From: Pilosibacter fragilis
GTDB taxonomy: Bacteria > Bacillota > Clostridia > Lachnospirales > Lachnospiraceae
Assembly: GCF_032490495.1 (NCBI RefSeq)
Contig: NZ_JAVYJB010000010.1
Span: forward strand, 62,001 to 126,000
Direction: 5' to 3'
DNA length: 64,000 bases
Of the stretch, positions 43,657-52,656 are shown piece by piece (positions within the stretch are counted from its first letter, which is position 1; each line of letters begins with the position of its first letter). The notes under the pieces were generated by a model. The model ran no database searches, was not told the origin of the DNA, and worked only from the letters and a program-made list of their open reading frames with translations. The position numbers were made by a program, and so were the translations under genes.

Positions 43657-44472
43657 CTAATTCTTCTTCACAAAACGGTACGTCGGGCTGGAATTCGTCT
43701 CGTCATAGGTATCCAGATACAGCGTACCCGAAAGTCCTGTGAGCTCCGTCATGATATCGTGAAGCTCCGCGATCTTTCCGTCAAGGCTATCCGAATTTCC
43801 AAGCTCCACCGTGATGTCCCCCATCACAAGCTCCGCCTCATTGTAGCTGTTATAGTTGATCTTGTCCACCTGGATATCGCTGACATTCAGCACCTGGGTC
43901 AGGTTTAAGATCTCGCCGAAAATATCCTGATCCGCCACCGGAAGCGGCTGGTGCAGGACGATATGTCCGAACTCGAGACCAGCGATCACCGGAACGCCCG
44001 GAAGCTGCTCGGAAGAGCTCTCCACAATGATTCCGTCCTTATCGAAGTACATGTAGCTGCTCATGTAGGAGACGCAGCCCACAACGCTCTTCTCAAACAC
44101 AACGACCTCCACCTTTGTGGGGCTCTTGAAATTGATCTTATATTCCTCGATAAACGGAATGGACTTGTGCTCCTTAAACCGGTTCTGATAATAGCAGAAC
44201 GCGGAATTTCTGGACCACTTGCCGTCAAATAAGAGCGACTCGATCTGTTCCTTCGTATACTGCTTATTTCCGCTCACTTCCACATCCTTGATCCGTATCG
44301 AAAAGACAAGAACGAGAAGAATGACGAGAATCGCCAGGATCACTCCAATGATGATCCCCGTCTTTCTTCCTCCTCTCCTGTTGTACATTCCAAATCCGCT
44401 GCTGCTTCTTCTTCCGAAATGGAAATTGAAGCCGCGTCTTCCAAATCCAAGACCTCTTCTTCTAAATAACAT
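43657..44472 (-). CDS. ftsQ: cell division protein FtsQ/DivIB
   Basis: The 271-residue protein has an Arg/Gly/Phe-rich cytoplasmic tail (residues 1-37), one membrane helix (about 38-58), a POTRA domain starting IRIKDVEVSGNKQYTKEQIE, and a beta domain. This is the DivIB/FtsQ plan; it joins FtsL and FtsB-type proteins in the divisome outside the membrane. ATG 44472 follows AGGTGA; the ORF can be extended 12 codons but without a better site. The glycine/arginine tail (FGRRGFNFHFGRR) is unusual. It follows murA, with a partial dispersed repeat at its end. Confidence 0.9.
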   Translation of the reverse strand: MLFRRRGLGFGRRGFNFHFGRRSSSGFGMYNRRGGRKTGIIIGVILAILVILLVLVFSIRIKDVEVSGNKQYTKEQIESLLFDGKWSRNSAFCYYQNRFKEHKSIPFIEEYKINFKSPTKVEVVVFEKSVVGCVSYMSSYMYFDKDGIIVESSSEQLPGVPVIAGLEFGHIVLHQPLPVADQDIFGEILNLTQVLNVSDIQVDKINYNSYNEAELVMGDITVELGNSDSLDGKIAELHDIMTELTGLSGTLYLDTYDETNSSPTYRFVKKN

Positions 44473-44591
44473 TTTCTCTTCACCTGTTATCTGATCACTT
44501 GTTCTCACGTAACATCATTGGGACCCGCGCACCTGCCACACTGATCACCGGAAGACTCTGGTCTGGAGCAAAAAACCCATTGCCACGATCA

Positions 44592-45860
44592 TCACAGCTC
44601 ATCTTCCTCTATGTCTGCCCCAAGCTTTCTCAAATCTCTTCCGATATCCTCGTACCCGCGCTTTAAATGTCCACTGTCCGAGATCACGCTGAGTCCGTCC
44701 GCCGCCAGGGCCGCCACCAAAAGCGCCGCCCCGCCGCGAAGATCCGGCGTCTCCGCAATTCCCGGAACAAGAGGATATCTTCCTCTTATTATGGCTGTAT
44801 CTTTATGGAGCGATACGTCGGCCCCAAAGGCTGCAAGCCGCATCGCCGCCTCAAACCGTGCCTCATACACGGTCTCTTTAAACCGACTCTCCCCGCTTCC
44901 CGCTGCCTCCACGGCGAGAAAGACAGACTGAAGATCCGTCGGAAATCCCGGGTATGGCCCGGTGTCGATCTCGACCCCGGCCGGACGCCGTTCCATCACC
45001 ATACCGATCCTGGCTTTCGGTCCGGTCGCCCCGGATATCCGGATCCCGGCTCCCATTTTTCGGAGTGCCTTTAACGGTTCTACCAGAACCACCGGATCCA
45101 CACCGGTGATCTCGATCTCCCCGCCGGCTGCCGCTGCCGCCGCCAGGTATGTCCCCGCACAGATTCTGTCTCCTGCCGTCACATGATCCGTCGGAAAGAG
45201 CTTTTCCACCCCATCCACCGTGATAGTCCCGGTGCGCTCCCCGGATATCTTTGCTCCCATAGAACGCAGGAAGCTGCAGAGTTCCACGATCTCCGGCTCC
45301 CTGGCACAGTTTAGGAGCTTTGTCGTGCCGGATGCCAGAGCGGCAGCCATCAACGCGTTCTCCGTCGCCCCGACACTGGGATATGGAAAACGGAATGTTG
45401 TTCCACAAAGCTTTTTCGCTTTTGCAATCAGCATTCCGCCATCATCAAGTATCTCTGCTCCCATTGCCCGGAGCACATCCAGGTGAAAATCGATCGGACG
45501 TTTTCCGATCACACAGCCGCCCGGATACCAGGTCGTCACCTCCCCGGCCCTGGATAACAGCGGTCCCAAAAGCAGGCTGGAAGACCGCATCTTCCCCACC
45601 GTCTTCTCGGAGATCACCGTTCCAGAAAGCCCGGAGGCATCGATCTCCAGGACATCGTCCTGAAACATCACCTGACACCCAAGGTCCCTTAAGATCTCCG
45701 CCATGAGGAACACGTCCGAAATTCTCGGAACATTCCGTATCTCGGTTCTTCCCTCTGTCAAAAGACTCACCGCCATCATGGGCAGCACCGCGTTTTTTGC
45801 ACCCTGGACTTTTATTTTTCCATGCAGAGGCTTAAGCCCCTGAACTTTAAACACCTGCAA
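44592..45860 (-). CDS. murA: UDP-N-acetylglucosamine 1-carboxyvinyltransferase MurA
   Basis: The 422-residue enzyme performs the first committed step of peptidoglycan synthesis. It starts MQVFKVQGLKPLHGKIKVQG and has KNAVLPMMAVSLL near 21. YPGGCVIGKRPIDFHL, around residue 115, holds the catalytic Cys that is the fosfomycin target. GFPTDLQSVFLAVE lies near 305. The start is TTG 45860, behind GGGGGAA at good distance; the ORF extends 17 codons further but without family similarity. It lies between ftsW and ftsQ in the dcw cluster. Confidence 0.95.
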   Translation of the reverse strand: MQVFKVQGLKPLHGKIKVQGAKNAVLPMMAVSLLTEGRTEIRNVPRISDVFLMAEILRDLGCQVMFQDDVLEIDASGLSGTVISEKTVGKMRSSSLLLGPLLSRAGEVTTWYPGGCVIGKRPIDFHLDVLRAMGAEILDDGGMLIAKAKKLCGTTFRFPYPSVGATENALMAAALASGTTKLLNCAREPEIVELCSFLRSMGAKISGERTGTITVDGVEKLFPTDHVTAGDRICAGTYLAAAAAAGGEIEITGVDPVVLVEPLKALRKMGAGIRISGATGPKARIGMVMERRPAGVEIDTGPYPGFPTDLQSVFLAVEAAGSGESRFKETVYEARFEAAMRLAAFGADVSLHKDTAIIRGRYPLVPGIAETPDLRGGAALLVAALAADGLSVISDSGHLKRGYEDIGRDLRKLGADIEEDEL

Positions 45861-45916
45861 ACCGATTCCCCCGCATATGCCGCTATAAAACAGTATATGC
45901 AAGAGTATCAATTATG

Positions 45917-47329
45917 TTACTGCTGTTCCAGCCTGATCTGGTTGGACACACTTAGTACCATTCCCATCTCAATCATCAAAAACAGCACCGACGTACCCCC
46001 GTAACTGATAAACGGAAGCGTGATTCCCGTGTTCGGAATCACATTCGTAACAACGGCAATGTTCAAGACGACCTGGATCGCGATATGTGCCAGAACACCT
46101 GTCACCAGCATTGCACCAAATAGATCCGGCGCATTTCCGGCGATGACTAAAAATCTGTACAGCATGAACAGGAACATGAATATCACGGCTACCGCGCCGA
46201 AAAGTCCCAGCTCCTCACAGATCACCGCGAAGATCATATCGTTCTGCGGCTCCGGAAGGAAGCTTAACTTCTGGATACTCTGTCCCAGTCCCTTTCCGAG
46301 AAGGCCGCCGGAACCGATGGCGTACAGTCCCTGAAGGACCTGATATCCACCGGACTTCGGATACGCCTCCGGGTTTTTCCACACCAGGATTCGGCTCAGC
46401 TGGTAGGAATGGAGGATTCCCGCCTTCTCGAGGGCGATGGCCACAGGCGGCGCGAAGACGATGACAGTGATTCCAAGCGCCACCGTCGCAATAAATGGCC
46501 ATTTTCTCTTGCACGCGATAAACATCATGACGAAAGCGATTCCGCAGATGATGATACCGGAGCTTAAGTTGTTCATGGTGACGAGAAGTGCCAGAGGTCC
46601 GATGAGGACCGCGATCATTCCCCACACCCGCCATTCATTGATCTGCTTTCCAAGTCTCGTGATGAGCACGGCCAGAAGCAGGATCACCACGATCTTTACA
46701 AGCTCTGCAGGCTGGAAACGCAGGGATCTTGTTCCCAGCCATCTTTTCTTGCCGTTAACCGCGATTCCCAGTGGTGTAAATGTTACAAGGATCTCGCAGA
46801 TATAGGATACCACTACTGCCGGAACAGTAAACTTCGCCAAGAAGTGATAGTCGATCTTTGAAATGATCAGCATCAGGATGAATCCAGCCACGGCGATCTG
46901 TCCCTGACGCACCATGTAGTAGTTGGACGGCTGCCTGCTCACCTGGGCATTGTAGGCGCTGGAACTGTAGATCATGATCAGTCCGAATACCGTAAGGAAG
47001 ATAATGACCACTAAGAGGTCATAGTCGTAAAAACGGCGTGCTTTCTTTTTCCGTTTTCCCTCTTCCTGTACAGGAGCCCCGTACATCTGCTGCTGCCGCA
47101 GCATTTCCTGTCTCTGCTGCATCTCACGGCGCTGCTGCATCAGAAGCTGCTCTCTTCGCTGTCCCTCCTGCTGGCGTTTCGCCCGCTCTCTTTCAATCTG
47201 CTGACGCTCCAACTGTTCTCCGGACATCTGCTGTCTCTGCATCTGCTGTCTCTGCATCTGCTGACGATGTACCTGCTGTCTCTGCGCCTGTGCCCTGCCG
47301 CCGGCTTTTCGAACTTTCTTTCGAGCCAC
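45917..47329 (-). CDS. ftsW: lipid II polymerase / cell division protein FtsW, with Q/R-rich N-terminal extension
   Basis: From about residue 98 the 470-residue protein is a normal ten-helix SEDS glycosyltransferase. Markers are FYDYDLLVVIIFLTVFGLIM, WLGTRSLRFQPAELVKI near 240, the GLYAIGSGGLLGKGLGQS stretch and NTGITLPFISYGGTS near 445. FtsW polymerises lipid II at the septum with a partner PBP. Residues 1-97 form an extra cytoplasmic tail made almost only of Gln, Arg, Glu and Met, with RQQMQRQQM-type repeats. Start is GTG behind GGAGG. Its position after murD and before murA supports FtsW rather than RodA. Confidence 0.93.
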   Translation of the reverse strand: MARKKVRKAGGRAQAQRQQVHRQQMQRQQMQRQQMSGEQLERQQIERERAKRQQEGQRREQLLMQQRREMQQRQEMLRQQQMYGAPVQEEGKRKKKARRFYDYDLLVVIIFLTVFGLIMIYSSSAYNAQVSRQPSNYYMVRQGQIAVAGFILMLIISKIDYHFLAKFTVPAVVVSYICEILVTFTPLGIAVNGKKRWLGTRSLRFQPAELVKIVVILLLAVLITRLGKQINEWRVWGMIAVLIGPLALLVTMNNLSSGIIICGIAFVMMFIACKRKWPFIATVALGITVIVFAPPVAIALEKAGILHSYQLSRILVWKNPEAYPKSGGYQVLQGLYAIGSGGLLGKGLGQSIQKLSFLPEPQNDMIFAVICEELGLFGAVAVIFMFLFMLYRFLVIAGNAPDLFGAMLVTGVLAHIAIQVVLNIAVVTNVIPNTGITLPFISYGGTSVLFLMIEMGMVLSVSNQIRLEQQ

Positions 47330-47341
47330 GCTAAGCCTCCA

Positions 47342-48688
47342 TTACAGCGCGTTGACGCATTCCTTAAAGATTCGTCCGCGCTCCTCAAAGTTCTTGAACA
47401 TTCCCCAGCTTGCGCATGCCGGAGAGAGCAGCACATAATCGCCTGCATTCGCGTAAGAAGCGCATACCTGAACGGCCTCCTGCATGTCTTCCGCGTACAT
47501 GATATCCGTGATACCATGTTTCTTTGCGCACTCAGCGATCTTATCTCTTGTCTGGCCAATGAGGACGAGATAGCGGACTTTTCCGTCAAAGTTCTCGATC
47601 CACTCGTCATACTCGGAATGCTTGTCATATCCGCCTGCGATTAAAAGTGTCGGTCCCGGCATCGCCTTGATGGCCTGGATCGCCGCATCCGGGTTTGTTC
47701 CCTTGGAGTCATTATAATAAGTAACGCCGAAACGCTCTCTTACATACTCGATCCTGTGCTCTACAGCCTTGAACTCCCTGCATGCCTCGCGGATCATATC
47801 CATCGGGACGCCTAAATGGATCGCGATGGCAACGGCTGTCATCACGTTCTCGTGGTTATGTCTTCCGATGATGTTTAACTCGTTGACATCGAGGACCTTC
47901 TCGTTCTTTCCATCATGGCGGTAAACGATGAAATCTCCGTCCATGAAGATGCCCTCGTCGAGCTTCTCCTTGCTGCTGAAGTAGAGGACCTTGCACTTTA
48001 AGGTCTTTCCGAATTCTCTGAGGACCGGATCCTCGTAGTTTAATACGCAGGTATCTTCCTCTGTCTGGTTTCTTGTGATCCCCTCTTTGACCTGAATATA
48101 GCACTCCATGGTCTTATGGCGGTCCAGATGGTCCGGAGTGATGTTTGTGATCGCGGACACATTCGGATGGAAATCCATGATGGTCTCAAGCTGGAAGCTG
48201 GAAACCTCCGCGACGGTAACGGACTCGTCTGTGGTTTCAAGAGCGTGAGCGGTGTACGGATCACCGATGTTTCCTACTACGAATACGCTCTTATAGAACT
48301 TTCTCATGATCTCGCCTGTGAGGGCTGTCGTTGTTGTCTTTCCGTTTGTACCTGTGATAGCCGCAAGTTTTCCCTTTGAGCAGTGGTAAGCAAGCTCGAT
48401 TTCACTCCAGATCGGGATCTTCGCCTCGTCGATCACCGCAACGAACGGTGACTCAAGCGGAATACCAGGGCTGATGACGCATAACTCCACACCCATAAGG
48501 TCTGTCTTCTTCAGTTCACCGAGAACGATCGTCACCTTCGCACCCTCATCAAATTTTGCTTTCAGCTTCTCTTCGGAAAGCTTCTCATTTCCATCATAAA
48601 GAACCACTTCGCCGCCCTGGGCAAGCAGAAGCTTTGCGGCAGAAATACCGCTGATTCCCGTTCCTGCAACTAATACTTTCTGTGACAT
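47342..48688 (-). CDS. murD: UDP-N-acetylmuramoylalanine--D-glutamate ligase MurD
   Basis: This 448-residue ATP-dependent ligase adds D-Glu to UDP-MurNAc-L-Ala. The N-terminal Rossmann domain begins VLVAGTGISGISAAKLLL. The central P-loop GTNGKTTTTALTGE lies near residue 114, ITPDHLDRH near 185, YYNDSKGTNPDAA near 318 and SPACASWGMFKNFEERG near 424. ATG follows AGGAGG. It sits between mraY and ftsW (12 bp ahead of ftsW), the standard position. Confidence 0.97.
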   Translation of the reverse strand: MSQKVLVAGTGISGISAAKLLLAQGGEVVLYDGNEKLSEEKLKAKFDEGAKVTIVLGELKKTDLMGVELCVISPGIPLESPFVAVIDEAKIPIWSEIELAYHCSKGKLAAITGTNGKTTTTALTGEIMRKFYKSVFVVGNIGDPYTAHALETTDESVTVAEVSSFQLETIMDFHPNVSAITNITPDHLDRHKTMECYIQVKEGITRNQTEEDTCVLNYEDPVLREFGKTLKCKVLYFSSKEKLDEGIFMDGDFIVYRHDGKNEKVLDVNELNIIGRHNHENVMTAVAIAIHLGVPMDMIREACREFKAVEHRIEYVRERFGVTYYNDSKGTNPDAAIQAIKAMPGPTLLIAGGYDKHSEYDEWIENFDGKVRYLVLIGQTRDKIAECAKKHGITDIMYAEDMQEAVQVCASYANAGDYVLLSPACASWGMFKNFEERGRIFKECVNAL

Positions 48689-48767
48689 GGTTTCTCCTCC
48701 TATATACTCGTAATGAATGACCGCTCAGCCTGCTATTTTCCTGCGCATGTCTGAACATTTACCCTAA

Positions 48768-49736
48768 TTATAATCCCATGTAGGCAACCAGGCAAAGGAT
48801 CGCCGTAACGATCGAAAATACTGCGACAACTCTCGTCTCGGACCATCCGCAAAGCTCGAAATGGTGGTGGATCGGAGCCATCTTGAAGATTCTCTTCCCG
48901 CCAGTCTTTTTAAAGTATGTGACCTGAATGATGACGGAGAGGACCTCCACCAGGTAGATCAGGCCAACGACGGCGATAAAGATCGGCATCTGCATCATGA
49001 ACGCGCTGGATGCCACGAAACCGCCGAGGGCCAGGGAACCCGTGTCTCCCATGAACACCTTCGCCGGATATACGTTGAACAGTAAAAAGCCTAACAGACT
49101 TCCCACAACGGCACCTGTGATCGGGCTGATCCCGCTGTTTTCTCCGATGGCAACCACGGTGAAGAATGTCGCCACAAGGATCGTAACACTTGTGCAGAGA
49201 CCGTCAAGACCGTCTGTAAAGTTTACACCGTTGTCGGTTCCGAGAACGATAAAGAATACCGCCGGAATAAACAGCCAGCCGAGATTCAGATAATATCCAT
49301 TTTCAAATCCGCCAGTGAAAGGGATCAGCATTCCTGTTCCCACTTCTCCGGAAGTCATCAGATAGTAGGTGAAAATCCCCGTGATGATGAACTGACCGAT
49401 GAGCTTCTGGATCGGGTTTAAACCTTCCGAACGCTTCATGACGATCTTGATGTAGTCATCCAGAAAACCGATGATTCCGAATCCCACCGTCACGAAGAGG
49501 ATCGGGATGATCCGCGGATAGCTCTTAATGTAAAATAAGGATGTGATCACGATCGCCGTGAGGATGATGAGTCCTCCCATCGTCGGTGTTCCCTGTTTCT
49601 TTAAATGGCTCTGCGGACCGTCATCGCGGACCTGCTGTCCGAATTTCAGCCGGTGAAGAAATGGAATGATCACCGGGCAGAGCGCTGCGCTGATTGCGAA
49701 GGCGATAATGATCGCCAGAATTGTCTCATTTACCAT
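48768..49736 (-). CDS. mraY: phospho-N-acetylmuramoyl-pentapeptide transferase MraY
   Basis: The 322-residue, ten-helix enzyme transfers phospho-MurNAc-pentapeptide to undecaprenyl phosphate, making lipid I. Seen motifs are RDDGPQSHLKKQGTPTMGG near 37, the Asp-Asp of GFLDDYIKI near 91, NFTDGLDGL near 175, FMGDTGSLALGG near 230 and the PIHHHFELCGW histidine loop near 287. ATG 49736 has GAGGT 5 nt upstream; the nine extra codons upstream are rejected. Confidence 0.96.
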   Translation of the reverse strand: MVNETILAIIIAFAISAALCPVIIPFLHRLKFGQQVRDDGPQSHLKKQGTPTMGGLIILTAIVITSLFYIKSYPRIIPILFVTVGFGIIGFLDDYIKIVMKRSEGLNPIQKLIGQFIITGIFTYYLMTSGEVGTGMLIPFTGGFENGYYLNLGWLFIPAVFFIVLGTDNGVNFTDGLDGLCTSVTILVATFFTVVAIGENSGISPITGAVVGSLLGFLLFNVYPAKVFMGDTGSLALGGFVASSAFMMQMPIFIAVVGLIYLVEVLSVIIQVTYFKKTGGKRIFKMAPIHHHFELCGWSETRVVAVFSIVTAILCLVAYMGL

Positions 49737-49808
49737 GCTGAACCTCATATTTTCCTGCTGCACCTCATACTTCCTATGTAAATTGACATGCCGTCTTCCG
49801 ACAGCACC

Positions 49809-49869
49809 ATGAAATTCAGCTGTTCCGCGCCTTCGGCGCTCCCACAGCTGCCGCCTGACAACATTTCAT
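49809..49869. repeat. long hairpin between the second PBP gene and mraY
   Basis: ATGAAAT/ATTTCAT, CAGCTGT/ACAGCTG and GCGCC/GGCGC nest around a TTC loop, forming a cruciform-sized hairpin in the 258-bp gap. T-runs are absent, so it is not an obvious terminator; it may process the mRNA or be a relic of a dispersed repeat. Confidence 0.65.
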
Positions 49870-49994
49870 AGCGTAAATAGTATACGTCCTTTTTTCCCAA
49901 TAATCAATCAGAACATTTGATACAAAGGCCAAAAGACCTGAATTTCTCCTGCCATCTGTGCTCACATACGCACAAAGCGCAGAGCGGTTCAATA

Positions 49995-51728
49995 TTAATC
50001 CGTCTCCGAAACCGACGTGATATCCAGATACGGAAGAATATTCGAAAAAATATCAGCCACCACCGGTGCCGCGATGGTTCCGCCGTAATAGATCCCCACC
50101 GGCTCGTCGATAGTGATCAGCGCGATGACCTGGGGATCATCGGCGGGCGCAAATCCTAAAAAAGAAGAAATATATTTCTTTAAGCTTCTCGGCAGCTTCT
50201 CCGATGTCGCCGTCTTTCCGCCGACCCGGTAACCTGGAAGCTTCGCCCGCTTTCCGCTTCCTTCCGCCACTACCTGCTCTAAAATATACCGCATGGTCTC
50301 GCTGGTAGCTTCCGACACGACTCCCATCCGCTCCGGATAGGAAAACTTCTGGTAATATGTCCCATCCGTGCTCTCCACATTCATCGCAAAGTGGGGCGTG
50401 ATCCGCCTGCCCCCGTTTATGATGGAGGACGCCGTCGTGATGAGCTGGATCGGCGTGATCTGAAAGGACTGTCCAAAGGAGACGGTGGCGAGCTCCACAA
50501 GTCCCATATTTTCCTTCTTGTGCATGATCGTCGCTGCCTCGCCGGGCAGATCGATCCCGGTCTTTCCGAGAAGCCCAAACTGTTCGAAATAATGATAGAA
50601 CGAATCCACGCCAAGTCGCGCGCCAACGTCGATAAACACCGGGTTACAGGAGTTCATGGCTCCCTGTAAAAATGTCTCTCCTCCATGTCCACCGATCTTA
50701 TGGCAGCGGATCTTCCGGTCTTCCACGATCCGGAAGCCCGGGCAGGAGAACCTGTCATCCAGATGGACCACTCCCGCCTCCAGCCCTGCTGCGGCGGTGA
50801 TGATCTTAAATGTGGAGCCGGGCTCGTAGGTATCGTTGATGCAGCGATTCCGCCACATCTTATTTCTCGCGTCCTGAAGCTCCGTCCCAGTGAGTCCGCC
50901 GCTTTCCACATTCAGCGTGAACGGGTCGTTCAGATCAAACTCCGGGACATTTACCATAGCGTAGATCTCCCCATTCCGGGGATTCATGACGATCACGGAG
51001 ACCGCCTTCGCACCTTTTTTCTCCATGACCTGGTACGCCGCCTGCTCCGCGTACTTCTGGATGTTCACATCCAGGCTCACGGTCAGGGTATTTCCGGGCA
51101 CCGGCTCCACCCGCTCCTCCGCGGCATTCTGGAGTTCCGTGCCCTTCGCGTCGGAGGTCGTCAGTATCAGACCATCCCTGCCCTTTAAGTACCTCTCGTA
51201 CATGACCTCCAGGCCGATGATCCCCTGATTGTCCGCTCCGGTGAATCCCAGGACCTTTGATGCGAGACTTCCGTAAGGATAATATCTCTTATAATCCTCA
51301 TCGACCTTCACACCGGAGAGTCCGAGATTCATGATCTGGTCCCCCACCGACTTCTCCACATTTGTCCGGATGATCTCCCTGGAAGACCACTTTTCTACCT
51401 TTTTCCGGACCTCCGGCTCCGGAAGCTCCAGGATCCGCACCAGCTCCCGGATCACCTTCTCCGGCTCCGTCACCTGATTGTGGATCACGGACACGGTGCA
51501 GACCGTCCGGTTCGCGGCGATCACAGTGCCATTCCGATCCACGATCTCGCCCCGGGCAGCCTTGATGGTCCGCTCCCTCTTGTGGAGCTCATCCGCCATC
51601 TTGCTGTAGTGGTCCGACCTCGCGATCATCAGGAATCCCAGCTGGGCGCACAGCCCCACCATCAGAAGCACCGAGATTAAAAAAACGATAAAAAGCTTCT
51701 TTCTGTGATGTGTCAGAAATTCCGCCAT
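49995..51728 (-). CDS. class B penicillin-binding protein (SpoVD/FtsI-like), second of two
   Basis: The 577-residue protein has a short cytoplasmic tail, one helix (about 12-35), the PBP dimerisation domain starting RGEIVDRNGTVIAANRTVC near 55, and a transpeptidase domain. The active-site serine lies in EPGSTFK near 310 and an SCN-type motif in NSCNPVF near 360. The third motif reads KTATSEK, where KTG is usual. It has no PASTA repeat, unlike B. subtilis SpoVD. It crosslinks peptidoglycan in division or in the spore cortex; which of the two PBPs here does which job cannot be decided. It is directly upstream of mraY, as spoVD is in Bacillus. Confidence 0.88.
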   Translation of the reverse strand: MAEFLTHHRKKLFIVFLISVLLMVGLCAQLGFLMIARSDHYSKMADELHKRERTIKAARGEIVDRNGTVIAANRTVCTVSVIHNQVTEPEKVIRELVRILELPEPEVRKKVEKWSSREIIRTNVEKSVGDQIMNLGLSGVKVDEDYKRYYPYGSLASKVLGFTGADNQGIIGLEVMYERYLKGRDGLILTTSDAKGTELQNAAEERVEPVPGNTLTVSLDVNIQKYAEQAAYQVMEKKGAKAVSVIVMNPRNGEIYAMVNVPEFDLNDPFTLNVESGGLTGTELQDARNKMWRNRCINDTYEPGSTFKIITAAAGLEAGVVHLDDRFSCPGFRIVEDRKIRCHKIGGHGGETFLQGAMNSCNPVFIDVGARLGVDSFYHYFEQFGLLGKTGIDLPGEAATIMHKKENMGLVELATVSFGQSFQITPIQLITTASSIINGGRRITPHFAMNVESTDGTYYQKFSYPERMGVVSEATSETMRYILEQVVAEGSGKRAKLPGYRVGGKTATSEKLPRSLKKYISSFLGFAPADDPQVIALITIDEPVGIYYGGTIAAPVVADIFSNILPYLDITSVSETD

Positions 51729-51800
51729 GTCAAAACCTTCATCTTAAAAGTCTTGGTAATTAATATACGGGACTTCCCGTTTCCTCATGCACGGATTTTA

Positions 51801-52478
51801 TTACATTGCAAGAAATCCAGCCAGCGCCCTCTTCGCCCCGGCCATTCTCTCCTCAAACTGCGGATAGAATTCCTCTTCCTTATTATAAGGAATCAGATAA
51901 AACTGTTTCATAAGATAAAGACTCACGGTCTTCGCCGCCTGTCCGGAGGTGTCTTTTCCGATCACCCGCTCCAGATCCTTTAAAAAGTAATGCCAGGTAC
52001 AGACAAACTCATCATACCGCTTCGGCTCCGGCATATCGATCCATTTTTTAACCTTTACCTTGGTCCTGGTCTCCTTCGCGCACTCGTAAACCTGCAAAAA
52101 ATACTTAAAACCGCCGTCCCCATAAATTCTTCCAAGCGGAAACAGCCGGCAGATCCCTGGGCGGTACGCATGAATCCTGCAGCGTCCATTCTGGTCTAAA
52201 AAGGAACAGGCCTCCTCCTCCCCCGCCATCTTGAGGTTCGGGAGAATGATCCCATCCACCACATTAAGTTCCAGAGGTCCCGCGAGAAGCGTCTCAAAGG
52301 TCTTCCCTGTCCCCGCCGTCATGCGGTACGCGTCAAAAGGATCGAGAACCACGGAGGTTCCCATCCCGGTACAGCAGGCATGGCAGCCCTCACACCCTGC
52401 GCAGTCCGCCTTCACCATATCATCCAGGCCATAGAGTTTTCCGTCGGAAACCTCCGCCATATCCATCTCTCTCTTCAT
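51801..52478 (-). CDS. YkgJ-family cysteine-cluster protein
   Basis: The 225-residue protein has an N-terminal CAGCEGCHACC motif (about residues 26-36), a further Cys in EEACSFLDQNGRCRIHAYRP near 87-106, then PGICRLFPLGR. This is the eight-cysteine pattern of the YkgJ/UPF0153 family, thought to bind zinc or an iron-sulfur cluster; no function is established. It lies between the two PBP genes on the same strand, an unexpected place within a division cluster. Hairpin-like gaps flank it on both sides. Confidence 0.88.
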   Translation of the reverse strand: MKREMDMAEVSDGKLYGLDDMVKADCAGCEGCHACCTGMGTSVVLDPFDAYRMTAGTGKTFETLLAGPLELNVVDGIILPNLKMAGEEEACSFLDQNGRCRIHAYRPGICRLFPLGRIYGDGGFKYFLQVYECAKETRTKVKVKKWIDMPEPKRYDEFVCTWHYFLKDLERVIGKDTSGQAAKTVSLYLMKQFYLIPYNKEEEFYPQFEERMAGAKRALAGFLAM

Positions 52479-52656
52479 GATCTTCTCCTATTATTCCCCA
52501 TATGTAATTGTTCAGTACTCACCGGCATCTTCTTCCAAATGTATGGCAACAGCCACCCTATATACTAATTTGTGCAGGAAAACGCTTATGCAAGCAAGCT
52601 TGCAGCACATTTTTCTGCACAAATATAAATCACTACATGGCTAAACTGTCAGCAGA

